Shown here piece by piece: positions 11,873 to 22,499 of a stretch of 64,000 bases of DNA (position 1 is the first letter of the stretch; every line of letters begins with the position of its first letter). Source of the DNA: Sipunculus nudus (Eukaryota; Annelida; Sipuncula; Golfingiida; Sipunculidae); assembly GCA_026874595.1 (NCBI GenBank), contig CM049308.1, positions 16,122,001 to 16,186,000 of the forward strand. Reading direction: 5' to 3'. The notes under the pieces are model-generated. The model was not told the DNA's origin. It searched no databases and worked only from the letters and a program-made list of their open reading frames with translations. A program made the position numbers and the translations under genes.

Positions 11873-13503
11873 ATAACTCCATTAATTCACTGATTTAGTG
11901 ATTTTAATCTTTTTCAGCTTCATACAATGAAATGTGAAATATAGAAAGCTTTTAAATGACAAACTTATTCTAATTGTGCTGAGTTACACATCCTCATTCA
12001 GTAGACAGCTCTTATCATTCTGTAATTTTAACCATTAAAACATTTCATCCTGCAGCTGCACTCATAGCAGAGTGAAGACAGTTTAAGAACTTTGTGACCT
12101 ATCAGCTCTGCATGAAAACATCACCTTAAATTGTTTATACAGTGCAAATAGTCCAAATACTGAGTAGAATTCTCAAATTATTAACTTGAAAGTGAATCTT
12201 TGGTGCATGTGGACTCTGCTATCTTAAATCCAACTTTGAGACAATACACTGTAATATAGATCAACAGGGTAACACCCTATCATACACTCACTGGCATAAA
12301 TTTTATGCATACAATCACTCAACAATTTTTCCTCTGTCTATAAGATCCAAAAACAGTTGCTTGAAACCTTATTTGTGGGTGTGATTTTATCAAGAAATCA
12401 AGATAATAAGAAATGGATGACACTGTGCACTATTTTAATAGAGGAATACTGTGTTTTGCTTCATATCAATAAGGTTAAAATTTCACAATTTCAACTTTTT
12501 CTTTGTTTCATGATGGTTCTAGTTTGATGATCTCACTATATTAAAGCCTGCAGAAGGTAAACCATTATTTTATGATTTAATTATATTAAACAATATGTGA
12601 GTTATATAATTAAAAAAGCAATCTTTGCATAAACAAGATCTATAATTATTTATATCTAATATCAGTATTTCACCTTTCAACTTTCCTTCACTGTTGTGAC
12701 CTCTTATTCACAAAAGTTTCATTTACACAAAAATTCCCCTTCTGCAAATATCACAAATTTGAAACCCTCGTGAACAAAAAGACAACTAGAGCATATGGTT
12801 TGGTTGAGAGATGGGGTGTTTATTCCTTTGGATGGGATGTGTGGATTGATATCTACAGCAGCATGTTTTTCCCAATGCTGGAACAACCCCAAAGAGTCTT
12901 CAGTTGTATTATGAGGTTATTATAGGGTACAAATGATTTGAGAACAATGGTTTTTGATTTTGTGGTCACTAGGCAAACATAGTGCATGTATAAAAATGAA
13001 CAGGATAATCTGACACTGGTGTAAATGTACGTGACAGCAGAACCAGTGTAACATTAACAAATGTCAGCTGTTGTCAAATGACAGCTGGATGTCAGCTGCT
13101 CCCTTGTGTATGGCTGTCATATGTTTTAGAGTTATTTTTTTATAAGAGCCTGACTAAATGCAAGTAGCTGATTGAAGTTTGGCTGAAATCAGTTTTTAAT
13201 TTTCTCCAATTACACTGACAAAGCCATCTTGTCGCTGACATCAGAACCCTTGGCAACTCCTTAGAAAATGGGCAGTAAGTTCTTGTTGCCTTGTGTTATT
13301 TTCTTAACCATTTGATTAGTGAACTTTTGGGAAGTGTTTAGACTTTTGTTGAAATCTAACATACCAATAAAGACATGCCTCCTTTTGTAGTGACTTCCCA
13401 AGCATATATCACTGTTACTCTTACCACAGACACCCTTTCCTCCTGTAGACACCAATACATGTATTTATTTCTAAATAAACAAGCTATACAAAGACAAACT
13501 CAC
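11873..13503. other. intron, no recognised feature
   Basis: AT-rich intronic sequence downstream of CH exon 2. The open frame at 13261-13455 (minus) reads on from the intron and has no family resemblance. Confidence 0.5.
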
Positions 13504-13618
13504 TGAGGATCTCCAAAAGCTGGACCAATGTTTTGCCATCACTGATGTTCTTCCTCAAGTCAACCATTGCACGGTGGCCATGTTGTTTCAACAGGTCATT
13601 CACCCATGATGTGTGCTC
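13504..13618 (-). CDS. CH-domain gene, exon 2 (start of the CH domain)
   Basis: Minus-strand exon with acceptor GTTTGTTTGTAG before 13618 and donor ATCCTCA/GTGAGT after 13504. It is 115 bp, phase 0 in and phase 1 out. It encodes EHTSWVNDLLKQHGHRAM, then VDLRKNISDGKTLVQLLEIL. These are the first helices of a calponin-homology domain: the W-V/A-N motif, then D-L-x-x-[DN]-x-x-D-G-x-x-L. In neuron navigators the same positions read TDWANHYL, GHKRL, DLQQD and DGVLLA, and the GH pair after the first helix is shared. The phase matches exon 1 (20222-20509) and exon 3 (3551-3676) exactly, giving an uninterrupted CH segment across two introns of about 10 kb and 6.6 kb. NAV-like is preferred; Dixin or another single-CH protein is possible. 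Confidence 0.75.
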
Positions 13619-14726
13619 CTACAAACAAACCATAAATAATTACCATAAAAAAAATAATACTGCTGATTTGCTGTTATTTGTTAAACAAAGCACCATTAAC
13701 CTCAACTTATAAAGAGCAATTCTACAATCAATCATTGTTACGCATGTCACTTTTATAGCAAAATTCCTTTGCTCTTCTTCCCTAAAAAAATCTCCATTAA
13801 ATTCAACAGTAACGCATTTACAACTTAAATGGACAGAAAAAAATAACAGAAAGACAGATGGTTAATAAGGGAGCCACAATCAAACTAAAGGATGATTATC
13901 TTGCCTGAAATGATGTCAGGAATTTAAAATCCAAAAGAAAACTAGAATACGACAAGCAACTACCTGAATCCGCCAAAATCAGATTGGGACAGGTGAGGTA
14001 AGGCCTGGATTGAGAGGCAAGGGGAAATAGAGTGAGGTGTTTTGCATATTAGGATGGATGTCTGCAGTCGAAATGTGTATGTAGATGGCGCTACCTGCCA
14101 CAAAATCAAGAAAGCTATCCAAGTTGTATACATATACAAAATTGTAGGCAGATAAGTCAAACTCAAACATGAATGATTTTATCCCAAAGCAGACAAACAG
14201 ATGGATGCTGTGCAAAAATGGTTGCAGGTGGCGCCAAAAGTTTAACGTATGATAAAGAGCTATGTGAGATCTATACACATGCAAAATTTCAGGAGGATAC
14301 GTCAAACCAGTCCTGAGATATAAGCCTGAATTTCTGCAGCCTGAACGTGAATGTAGGTGGCACCACCTGTCATAAAATTCAAAAAGCTATCCAGGATGTA
14401 TACACATACAAAATTTCAGGTGGATAAGTCGAACCAATGCAGAGATATGAGTGATTTTATCCTATGGCAGATGAACAGGTGGACGCTGTGCTAAAAATGG
14501 TTGCAGGTAGCGCCACCATTTTTGTGTATGTTATATAGCTATCCAAAGGCTACATTTGTATAAAATTTTTATCCTGATTGGTCCAACAAGTCTGAAGATA
14601 TGTGGGTTAATGTGTCAAAACAGACGCAAAGATGAATGCACTAGAGAGAGGAAAGGTCAGAGGTCAACCTAAAATGAGGGCGCAGCAGTTCACATGTGAC
14701 CCGATCATAATTCTGAATTTTACACA

Positions 14727-16250
14727 AGGGACCCATGGGTAACTGTGCTCAGCTGAAGTTGATCTTGAAAGTAAAAATCTAAAATAATATCAAATGGAGA
14801 TAAAGTGTAAGAGGAAGAGGTAATATAGGTCATTGTTGGTTTATATGATTGGTTTGTATTGATGAGCAAAAAATTGTTGCAAATAATATTTTGTGACCTG
14901 ACCATGTGTTTCCTAATGTTGAAACTGAAGCATGTGAGCAGTTTGTGAACAAATGATCTGTACTATTGCCATGATCATTAGTTGGCTTTTTGAGTAACTG
15001 TTAACATTTCAGTAGTTTACACATTTGTTCAATTGAATCTATTTTTTTGTAAAATATATACTATTAAATATATATGTATTTTTTTATTTTATAAAATGTA
15101 TACAGTTGAAATATAACTAATTAACAACATACATACATGGCAAACAAAGCCAATTCTGCTGAGGCAGGAAAATAATGAACAAATGTTTGTATTAGATCCT
15201 CATTTTTTTATCACATCAATTTTTTTTTATTATAAGTTTATAATTCTATACATTTCCAATATAACATATATATCTGATTATAAAAGTAGATTCATAATTC
15301 TCAATTGCATCATCATAAATCTCAATCTTGTCAGATAACACCACATCATGCATACAAATGTTTATTTATTTTTTACCACAAAAATATATCTTTTAAATCT
15401 GCAAAACAATAAATATCTAAAAATAATACTTGATTTAGATTTCACAATTTTAAATTGTGTCTTTAATTATCCATAATGCGCTTCATATTTTATAAATTTA
15501 AGCATACTGATGGGTTTAATTATATTTGTTAAAATCATTAAAAAGAAAATTGATTTCTTTAAAAATGCTACATTAACACAACAAGGCATCTTCTGGTTTA
15601 CACCTTGAATTCATTTTTCAAGGAAAGTTTTTGTATACTGGAGTGGAAACAGCATTACAATTAAGGAGATGCAGTGAAAACAATAACAATTACTGCATAA
15701 CACTTGGTGGGTTTAGTTTGTGGGGGGGGGGGGGGGGGGTGATATGAGAATAACTGTACACCTGTCACAGCAGGGGACCTCCCCCAGTGACTGTAACAAA
15801 TCAGAAACCCTGGCATAGCTGACTTCCAGTGACCTGGAGTGGGTCCTGCATCTGTAATCTGTTATCAAAGCAAATGACTACAATAGAGCCTCAAGAGAAA
15901 AATCAATAACTAGCCTAATTTTTAAGCTTTTATTTTCAAATTTCAGATTTAAACAAATCAAATGCTTATGTTTATATGCTGTGAAAATTAAATCAATGGT
16001 ACTTACAGGAAAAAATAGTGTCATGGTCAAAGTTGGGCAAAATTTAAGGTACTGATTTCTCAAAGGAACGAAGTTACAAAGACCCAGTTTTGGCTTTGTA
16101 GGAGATCTTTTGGACATCTAATGTTATGCCGAATTTTCAATTCCTAGGTCTTACGGTTTCAAAACATGCCACATCTACTGACGGACAGATGGATGGACGA
16201 CGGACAATGGACCACGACTATAGCTCAGATGTCTAATAGTCAGCTGAGCA
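14727..16250 (+). mobile_element. family 2 element nested in HINE-A
   Basis: It begins with GGGACCCATGGGT (14728-14740) and GCTCAGCTGA (14747-14756). It ends with GGACGACGGACAATGG, then TATAGCTCAG and AGTCAGCTGAGC (16238-16249). The same start and the identical last 12 bases occur in the large copy at 55560-58265. HINE-A sequence resumes directly on both sides, so the borders are well defined. The interior is AT-rich with an 18-base G run at 15722-15739 and no recognised protein. Confidence 0.7.
15722..15739 (+). repeat. G18 homopolymer
   Basis: A run of eighteen G, inside the nested family 2 element. Such runs are unstable and prone to assembly error. Confidence 0.9.
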
Positions 16251-16989
16251 AAAAATTCTGTCCAGTGGTTACGAAGTAGTTCTCCGGAAACCTATGCGGC
16301 GGCAGCGGCAGCGTGCAACTGAAAACATAGTATCCACAAAGCTCTTTTTTGCAGATACAATTATAATACAAGCATTTTACTGTACATCCATTTTACTGGT
16401 ATCAGATCTGAAAAGACACTGAGAAGAGAAGATTTAGGAACTAAATAATAATTTACTCAGCTAAAAATGTGCAATATATATGGCTGAACTTGTCTGGTCA
16501 TCTACTAAGCTGCTTGTTTTGGTCAAAGCAAATTGGTCTCAAACAAGAAACAGTTGTATCTTAGTTAATAGATTGTCAATCTGTTTTATGGGACCACTTT
16601 GCTTGAAAAGATTTTATAACCAAATCCAAAAGAATTTAATCCTACCATTTGTGATGAATCTAATATCAGTCTTCAGGTTGCTCTTGGGGATGTCTGTCTC
16701 TATGATACCTCCTATTCCTAACAGGTTATGACCACATTAATATAATCCTATCATTTGTGAACTGTAATGAATGGAACCAATATAACTTCAGCTGTCAACA
16801 GTCTTCAAGTAAAAATTCCTGAAGCTGTTTATACCTCCTGGCTCTTACAGACTCTATACACTGTTAAAAATAACCGTAACAATACACACATTATTTGTGT
16901 TATTTCACACTGCGTGTTGCTGTTAAGGAATTTACACCTATCTGTACAGTTTTAGCACATCTCAGTGCAGTGTTATCAGTGCCCCTCTG

Positions 16990-17290
16990 CCGGGTTGTCC
17001 GCTCACAGGCTGACCCGCCGGACAACACACAGCCTTGCACTGTATTAATTACACACCATAACCTGCACGCGCGTACGCGAAGTCTGACTGTGGCCAGCCC
17101 AGCAGGCCACCGGCTCACAGGGCTGTGACGTGACTGGTCATAAACTGGGTCAGCGCGGGATTTATAGCGTCGGCTGGACCAGGGTCAACAAGCGCTGTTT
17201 TGTCTGCCTGTGAACTGTACCACAAATCGCCAGTGTTACCGAATTTGCATCCAGTTTCTGTCAATAAGTGAAGACTTCAAGTTCAGTAGG
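16990..17290 (+). promoter_or_regulatory. CpG-rich promoter-like segment
   Basis: A local rise in GC and CpG (GCACGCGCGTACGCG near 17067, CAGCGCGGGATTTATAGCG near 17150) in otherwise AT-rich DNA. It ends at a possible donor, AAGTTCA/GTAGGT near 17286, and the next strong acceptor is at 17576. This fits a promoter plus a non-coding first exon for the short plus-strand frame at 17577, but could also serve the minus strand. Confidence 0.35.
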
Positions 17291-17576
17291 TTTGTATAGT
17301 AATTTATAACTTTGCTTAAATTCCTTGATACTTAGATTTCATTTGTCGTGTTCAATAGTAGGGCGATAATACGAGAATGTTATACTTATTTAAAGATCAT
17401 ATGTATAGGCTGTCTGGGTTCTATATAGACAATCATCTTAACATGTTCTTTTAAAAAACAATGCAGGCCTATCATTCACCAAACTGAACATTACAGCTTG
17501 TTTAGAATTATAGAATTAAAAAAAATCTAAAATATGAAAAAAGCTTGACTGGTTTTTTTTTAATTTTTCTTGCAGA

Positions 17577-17717
17577 ATGATGGCAGGTATTAATCCACCA
17601 AGAAGAACACAGGAAAAGAAACCTGGAGGAAAGAGGAGACAAGTTGTCAGTGCAAAAGTTAAAAATCGCTGTGAGAGACTGAAAGACTTCGGAAATGAGT
17701 GGGGTTTAGAGTATTAA
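17577..17717 (+). CDS. short plus-strand coding exon candidate, basic 46-residue product
   Basis: Directly after a strong acceptor (TTTAATTTTTCTTGCAG ending at 17575) an ATGATG opens a 46-codon frame, MMAGINPPRRTQEKKPGGKR, then RQVVSAKVKNRCERLKDFGN and a short tail to TAA at 17715. The product is strongly basic, with no signal peptide, membrane segment or known motif. A second reading is that the exon leaves through CGCT/GTGAGA near 17672 and the rest is intron. It follows a CpG-rich segment and precedes an (AT)n microsatellite, with AATAAA at about 17878. I do not recognise the protein; the splice acceptor and promoter-like context are the only support. Confidence 0.35.
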   Translation: MMAGINPPRRTQEKKPGGKRRQVVSAKVKNRCERLKDFGNEWGLEY

Positions 17718-17738
17718 ATTTCCTTATACTCCTCAGCA

Positions 17739-17749
<11 letters not shown>

Positions 17750-17818
<69 letters not shown>
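17750..17818. repeat. (AT)n microsatellite
   Basis: About 34 uninterrupted AT dinucleotides, producing a spurious Ile-Tyr repeat in one frame. Confidence 0.95.
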
Positions 17819-17820
<2 letters not shown>

Positions 17821-18619
17821 CTCAGTGTGTATTTTTGGATTTTTTATTTCATGCAGTTGTAAGACTCAAAAAGATAAAATAAACCTAAAATATATATTCC
17901 TGAAACTTAACTCTCACATGTGATTTCTGTTGAACTATTTTTCTTTTCAATTGATTTATAAATTTAACGTGTGTAGCTGTTAGATCATTGAACTATTACT
18001 CAGGCTTCTTATAGCACAGAATCTTTATATCATTATTATACATGTATCTATTATTGAATGTTTTGATAGTAAATAGTGTTTAGCACAAATATAATACATG
18101 GTTGTGTTTTAGTTTATTGTAAGATAGATTAAAAATAAGTTTAGTAATAGGCAGTAATTTGTCTCAACATTAAGAGCAGCCTATTTTCACCTGCTATTCA
18201 TGTCCCTTGATCAAGTGTCTTTTTATTTTATTACATATATTATAACTGCACAGGATAAATTAATTCGGGTACATTTTCCCCTCAGAATCACCTACATGTG
18301 TCCTGAATCATATTGAAACCCTTGTGTTTTTCTTTTCTGCAGGTATTGTAATTTTGAATGCATAGATGTAAATATAATATACACAATGATGTATTTTATA
18401 CAATATTTTAGAAATGTAAATAAATGTTTTATTACTTAATTGGTTGCTCCTTCTCTTTTACTTACAAAAAAGAAAAGGAAATGGTTGACACCTTTTTATA
18501 GACGAGCTGCATGAATGTTCTAATACACCAGCCCTCTGATGCTCGGCCCCCTTCCTCGGGTGTGAAACGGGTATTACACAATTTTAAATTGAAATTTGTG
18601 AACCTTTAATTAAAGCTTA

Positions 18620-18880
18620 GTGTGCCCCTCCCATAATATGTAAAACTACATCCCACTCCCCCTATGAATGTAAAATTTCTGTAAAATGACATAACAAATT
18701 ACTGTAAAGTTCTGGTTATGCCATTGTAAAATTACACTGCAATTCAATGTAAAAATAACATTCAATTGAGATGTAAAATAACACAAATAAATGATTGTAA
18801 AATTACATTACTATGTAATGTCAACTCTGCTGCCATTGCATTGTAATGTAAATTTACAATCATTTTTTAACAATGTAGCT
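18620..18880. repeat. diverged TGTAAAATTACA-type repeat
   Basis: More than ten occurrences of TGTAAAAT, TGTAAAATTACA or the palindrome TGTAAATTTACA at irregular spacing within 260 bp. This is a low-complexity, self-complementary stretch of unknown origin, perhaps the core of an old MITE. Confidence 0.55.
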
Positions 18881-19162
18881 GATGATCACACACCTCATAT
18901 TTAATTGAATCTATGAATATATCACACACTCTTTTGATCTCCCTTCTAAACGTGAAGGCTGATTAGCTCTTTAATTAAGCTGACTATGCAAAGGTGTAAA
19001 AATTCATGGGCTAACAGGTTTTACACTCCTCTACTAATCTATTGTTTGTACAGGTGTTACCTTGCTTTTAATGTACATTAATGTACAGTGGTTCTCTATA
19101 ACTATTTAATCCTAGGGGGGAAAAGGAGATTTGAATGTCTACTCATTTCCCTGGCGTATGTG

Positions 19163-19189
19163 TACACCTGTTTTAAGAAAACAGGTGTA
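19163..19189. repeat. 12-bp stem hairpin with CAGGTG arms
   Basis: TACACCTGTTTT, loop AAG, then AAAACAGGTGTA: a perfect 12-bp inverted repeat with a 3-base loop. Both arms contain an E-box CACCTG/CAGGTG, and CAGGTGT recurs several times within the next 150 bp and upstream. Confidence 0.7.
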
Positions 19190-20221
19190 ATCTTTGAAAC
19201 TGAGCACTGTATATAAAAATTTCTCATTGACACCTAGTCCTGTCAATGCTGTTATACTCAGGTGAGAGAAAGTGGGTGTGGCAAGCTAATGCTGATAAGC
19301 CTCAGGTGTAAGCTATGACACTTGAACACATAAAACACCCTTTCTGGGCCTTTTTTATTCATTTTAAAATGGTTGTTTTACAGTAGGTAGTTACAATACC
19401 AGTATTACATATTGAGTCATTCTATTTAGTATTTCCTTTAATTTCCACTCTGTATATCATTAACAATCAAAAGAAAATATACCACAGAGCTTACAGATTA
19501 TTACTTGGATTAAAACACACTCTACAAAACTGATTTTGTTTGCAAATTATGAATATTAGAAAAAAAAACTAAATTAGAATCTTGTTTAAATAATACAACA
19601 CACATGTCAAATTACAATTTGAGATGATAGGACATCAGTGCAGAAAGTTGTCCATCTTATAAACTTCTCAATCTGAAGTACTTACAACACTTTACTTATA
19701 CTATACTGAAACATTAAATTAAATCTATATATTAGTAACAAACTGTCCTGAGTGCAAATCCTTTTTTTAAATAATTTATTTCTTAAACCAAAAGTAATTC
19801 CTATAAGATCCAGTTTCTTCTATTTGTTAAAAATAAATCTTTTGGCTATATTTATAAAGAACCAACTATAAGCCTTTATCCTATAATTTAATTGCAGTAC
19901 CAACAGGAAGAGTCTGGTAAAGCTTTACTCTATAGAAACTGCTTAATATTAATATTAACATTAATAAAGCTTAAAGCCCATTTTCCATCTTACAGTTCGT
20001 TCCATATGGCCACCTATTCCAAACATACGCCAGATGTCACATGTAACAATTTCCTATAATAAAAGCGCATGCCTGGCACAAGCACCCATAGCTTTAGGCA
20101 TTCAGATAATTACTAGCTCGACACTTGATAACCATGGTTATGAATAGAGTGCGTACGGACGGCAAGCTCAAGTAGCTGCAATGATGCTATCAACTAATAA
20201 CATACACAGCCTCAAATTTAC

Positions 20222-20509
20222 CTCGCATTTTGCCAATATGCTTTCAACATCCTCTTGAAATCGCTCAGAAAAGCGGCGTTTTACGGACTGGGCTTTTCCC
20301 GCGTCCGTCCCCTCCCGGCGTTGGGTTTTTAACATCCTGTTCAGCCCCTGGCCCTGTTTGGTTATCCAGCTTGATGTAGCACCACCCCGGACACCCCCGG
20401 GGTTCCCCTGGACTTTGCCACCCTGGTAGTGTTTTAGCCGTTTCTCCCGGAGTCGACTCGCTCGCTTCACAATGTCACTGGGCTTCTCAGGTGTATGATA
20501 GAGCCACAT
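20222..20509 (-). CDS. CH-domain gene, first coding exon
   Basis: On the minus strand an ATG at 20509, immediately preceded by an in-frame TAG, opens 96 codons that run to a donor, GCGAG/GTAAAT, after 20222. The exon ends in phase 0, which is what the CH exon at 13618 requires. The product begins MWLYHTPEKPSDIVKRA and is strongly basic (SRLREKRLKHYQ). A Gly/Gln-rich linker follows, then an acidic helical end, RRFSERFQEDVESILAKCE, that would run straight into EHTSWVND of the CH domain. I do not recognise this N-terminus in a known family; NAV proteins also have a poorly conserved stretch before the CH domain. The exon lies at the edge of a CpG-rich zone that continues to about 21120, consistent with a promoter-proximal first exon. 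Confidence 0.6.
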
Positions 20510-21130
20510 CTACAGAACCTGATCTATTACGGGTGACCCCGAGTGCACAACTTTATTACATGTTACGAACAGGGGTCCTGTGTTTGGCCTTGTCACAAGT
20601 GCACGCAATCTCACTATGTCAGATATCTGTGTCAAACTCCGCAGGGCTGATTGCAGGAGAACCCTTTCTCAGGGTCCATACCTGCGCAAGTTGACCTGTT
20701 ATACAATCTTCGGGGTACATCTTTGAATTGCAAGGACTGTAGCTCACTGCGTGCGATGTCGATAACATTCTTTGTTCGATTGCTGCCCGTGTGCAAAAGC
20801 GTTTTTCCTTCAGCAAACAGTAACATCGCGTCGACAGTTTATGAATTCCTCAACACAGCGTGCTAGGCAACTTTCACAAAGGGTGTCTTCAAGTTGCATA
20901 GCTTCCCACATCACCACTGATCACAAACTAACCTATAACGTTGGCATACGATTTTCCCGCATAGACGATGCCAGAGGCTTGTCCCAACAGAGAACAGTTC
21001 CACATAGGACTTAACGATCGCAACGGTCAATACTATCACCCCTGCTTGCCACAGTGGGGAGATGAATAAATCCTGTGAATATTGACGGTCCACTTTGCTG
21101 GAATCATCCACCAAAGACTGGATCCGGCGA
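20510..21130 (-). promoter_or_regulatory. CpG-rich zone, probable 5' UTR and promoter of the CH-domain gene
   Basis: GC and CpG content stay raised from about 20260 to 21130 (for example TCGCGTCGAC near 20826 and CCGGCGAGGCGA near 21124). Several overlapping open frames on both strands here look like by-products of the base composition. Position directly upstream of the first coding exon suggests a 5' UTR and promoter; no core promoter motif is clear. Confidence 0.4.
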
Positions 21131-21579
21131 GGCGAATCTAACTTTACATGACAGATGCAAGGCTAGGTCTAAATAATGAAATCGTATATATGAAGTTTAA
21201 TAAAACGCTTGAATAGAATAACCTGTCTGGCGTCTGACTCGTTCAATGATAGTGCAGAAGGTATACAACGGGACACGTACATAAGATTATTGATTAATTT
21301 GGCAAGCAAATAACGCGCTTATAAAAACATTGTTATGTTTTAGTAATGAGGCACAAAGTAGAGTATTATAGGTATGGATACCCTGGAGCTATTTATGTAA
21401 TATAATAAATTCATAAATCTCCTTGCTGCCATTAAATATTGGCTACTTGCCTTTTTTAACTATTTAACTTTCTAGAGAAATAGAGAAACAATTACCTTTC
21501 TGCCTTTGAGGTTACTTTTTCCTGAAAAGATTTTCCGTGGATGGTGACCGTGCACAGACTCTTTTTATATAATATAAAA

Positions 21580-21655
21580 TACTACTACTACTACTACTAC
21601 TAATAATAATAATAATAATTACAATTATGATAACAATAGTAATAATAATATTAAT
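21580..21655. repeat. (ACT)n/(AAT)n trinucleotide repeat
   Basis: Seven ACT units run directly into AAT units and a degenerate AATAATAGTAAT tail. Confidence 0.85.
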
Positions 21656-22416
21656 AATTTACTTTATAAATGCACAAAACGCTGATAAATACGTGTCATA
21701 GTGATATGAAGTTAACCAATTAAGAATAAGGATTAGAAGTACACCTGACAACTAGAATACGGGTAGTCGACAGCGTTTATCCGCCAAAATCAGAGTGGAA
21801 CGGGTGAAGTGAGACATGGATCAGGATTGGGTCAAGTACATGAACTTGTACTTGGTACTTGTACTCAAGTACAAAATTTTCAGTACTTGGCCTGTACTTG
21901 TACAAGTCAAGTACATGTATTTTTTAAATTATTTTTGAATACAGAGCCACTTATATACTTACCATAAACAAAGCATTAGGAGACCTGAGGTCAGACAGAA
22001 ATCTTAACACTATGTATGACTGATAGACTCAGACAGAACTGACACTAGACTGAATAATTCAACCTGTTTTGTGAGTTGTTCTGATGAATCAAAACTTTAC
22101 CTCAGTCCTAAACTGCTCAGATTCAGGCATCAAAGAACCTTTCTTGTGTAATGATATATGGCTGTGTAATAGTGTATATAAATACTGAAAGGCCATCAAG
22201 ACTGTCACCCTGGGTTACCTAGAATAACAACAACAACAAACTTTCAGCAATTGGAGCATCAACCCACTTTTTTTGTGTACCAGAACTGATATCTGACTGT
22301 GTAATAGTGTGTATAATATGGGTAATTGTTTTATCAATAAATATTCAGAAAAATGGCCTTTTTTGTTTTTTTTTAATCAAAAGTACTTGTACTTGTACTC
22401 AAGTACAGACCCCTCT

Positions 22417-22466
22417 AATTGTATCCGCCAAAACAGAGTTTTGCGGATACTATGTTTTCAGCTGGA

Positions 22467-22499
<33 letters not shown>

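Larger units (their letters stand above)
13942..16362 (-). mobile_element. HINE-A copy (Helentron-type, non-autonomous), interrupted by family 2
   Basis: The minus-strand element has its 3' end at 13942, where the inverted end CTAGAATACG, a decayed hairpin and ATCCGCCAAAATCAGA match the intact copies at 23976 and 51566. Tandem half-units around degenerate GGTGGCGCCACC follow to about 14725. The 5' end lies at 16250-16362, with a GCGGCGGCAG tract, AAAACATAGTATCC and the terminal AATTGTATC (inverted). Between the two parts lies a family 2 element (14727-16250). The flanking base is T outside both ends (in element orientation), the Helentron TT insertion preference. No protein is encoded. Confidence 0.75.
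17900..20150. other. non-coding intron with TGTAAAAT-rich and palindromic stretches
   Basis: AT-rich sequence between exons 1 and 2 of the CH-domain gene. It includes the TGTAAAAT-rich block at 18620-18880 and the hairpin at 19163-19189, listed separately. No exon is recognised. Confidence 0.5.

Noticed and set aside
20510-21114. Several 60-80-residue ORFs on both strands in the CpG-rich zone
   Set aside because: Overlapping in all frames, as expected where stop codons are rarer; no splice or domain support.
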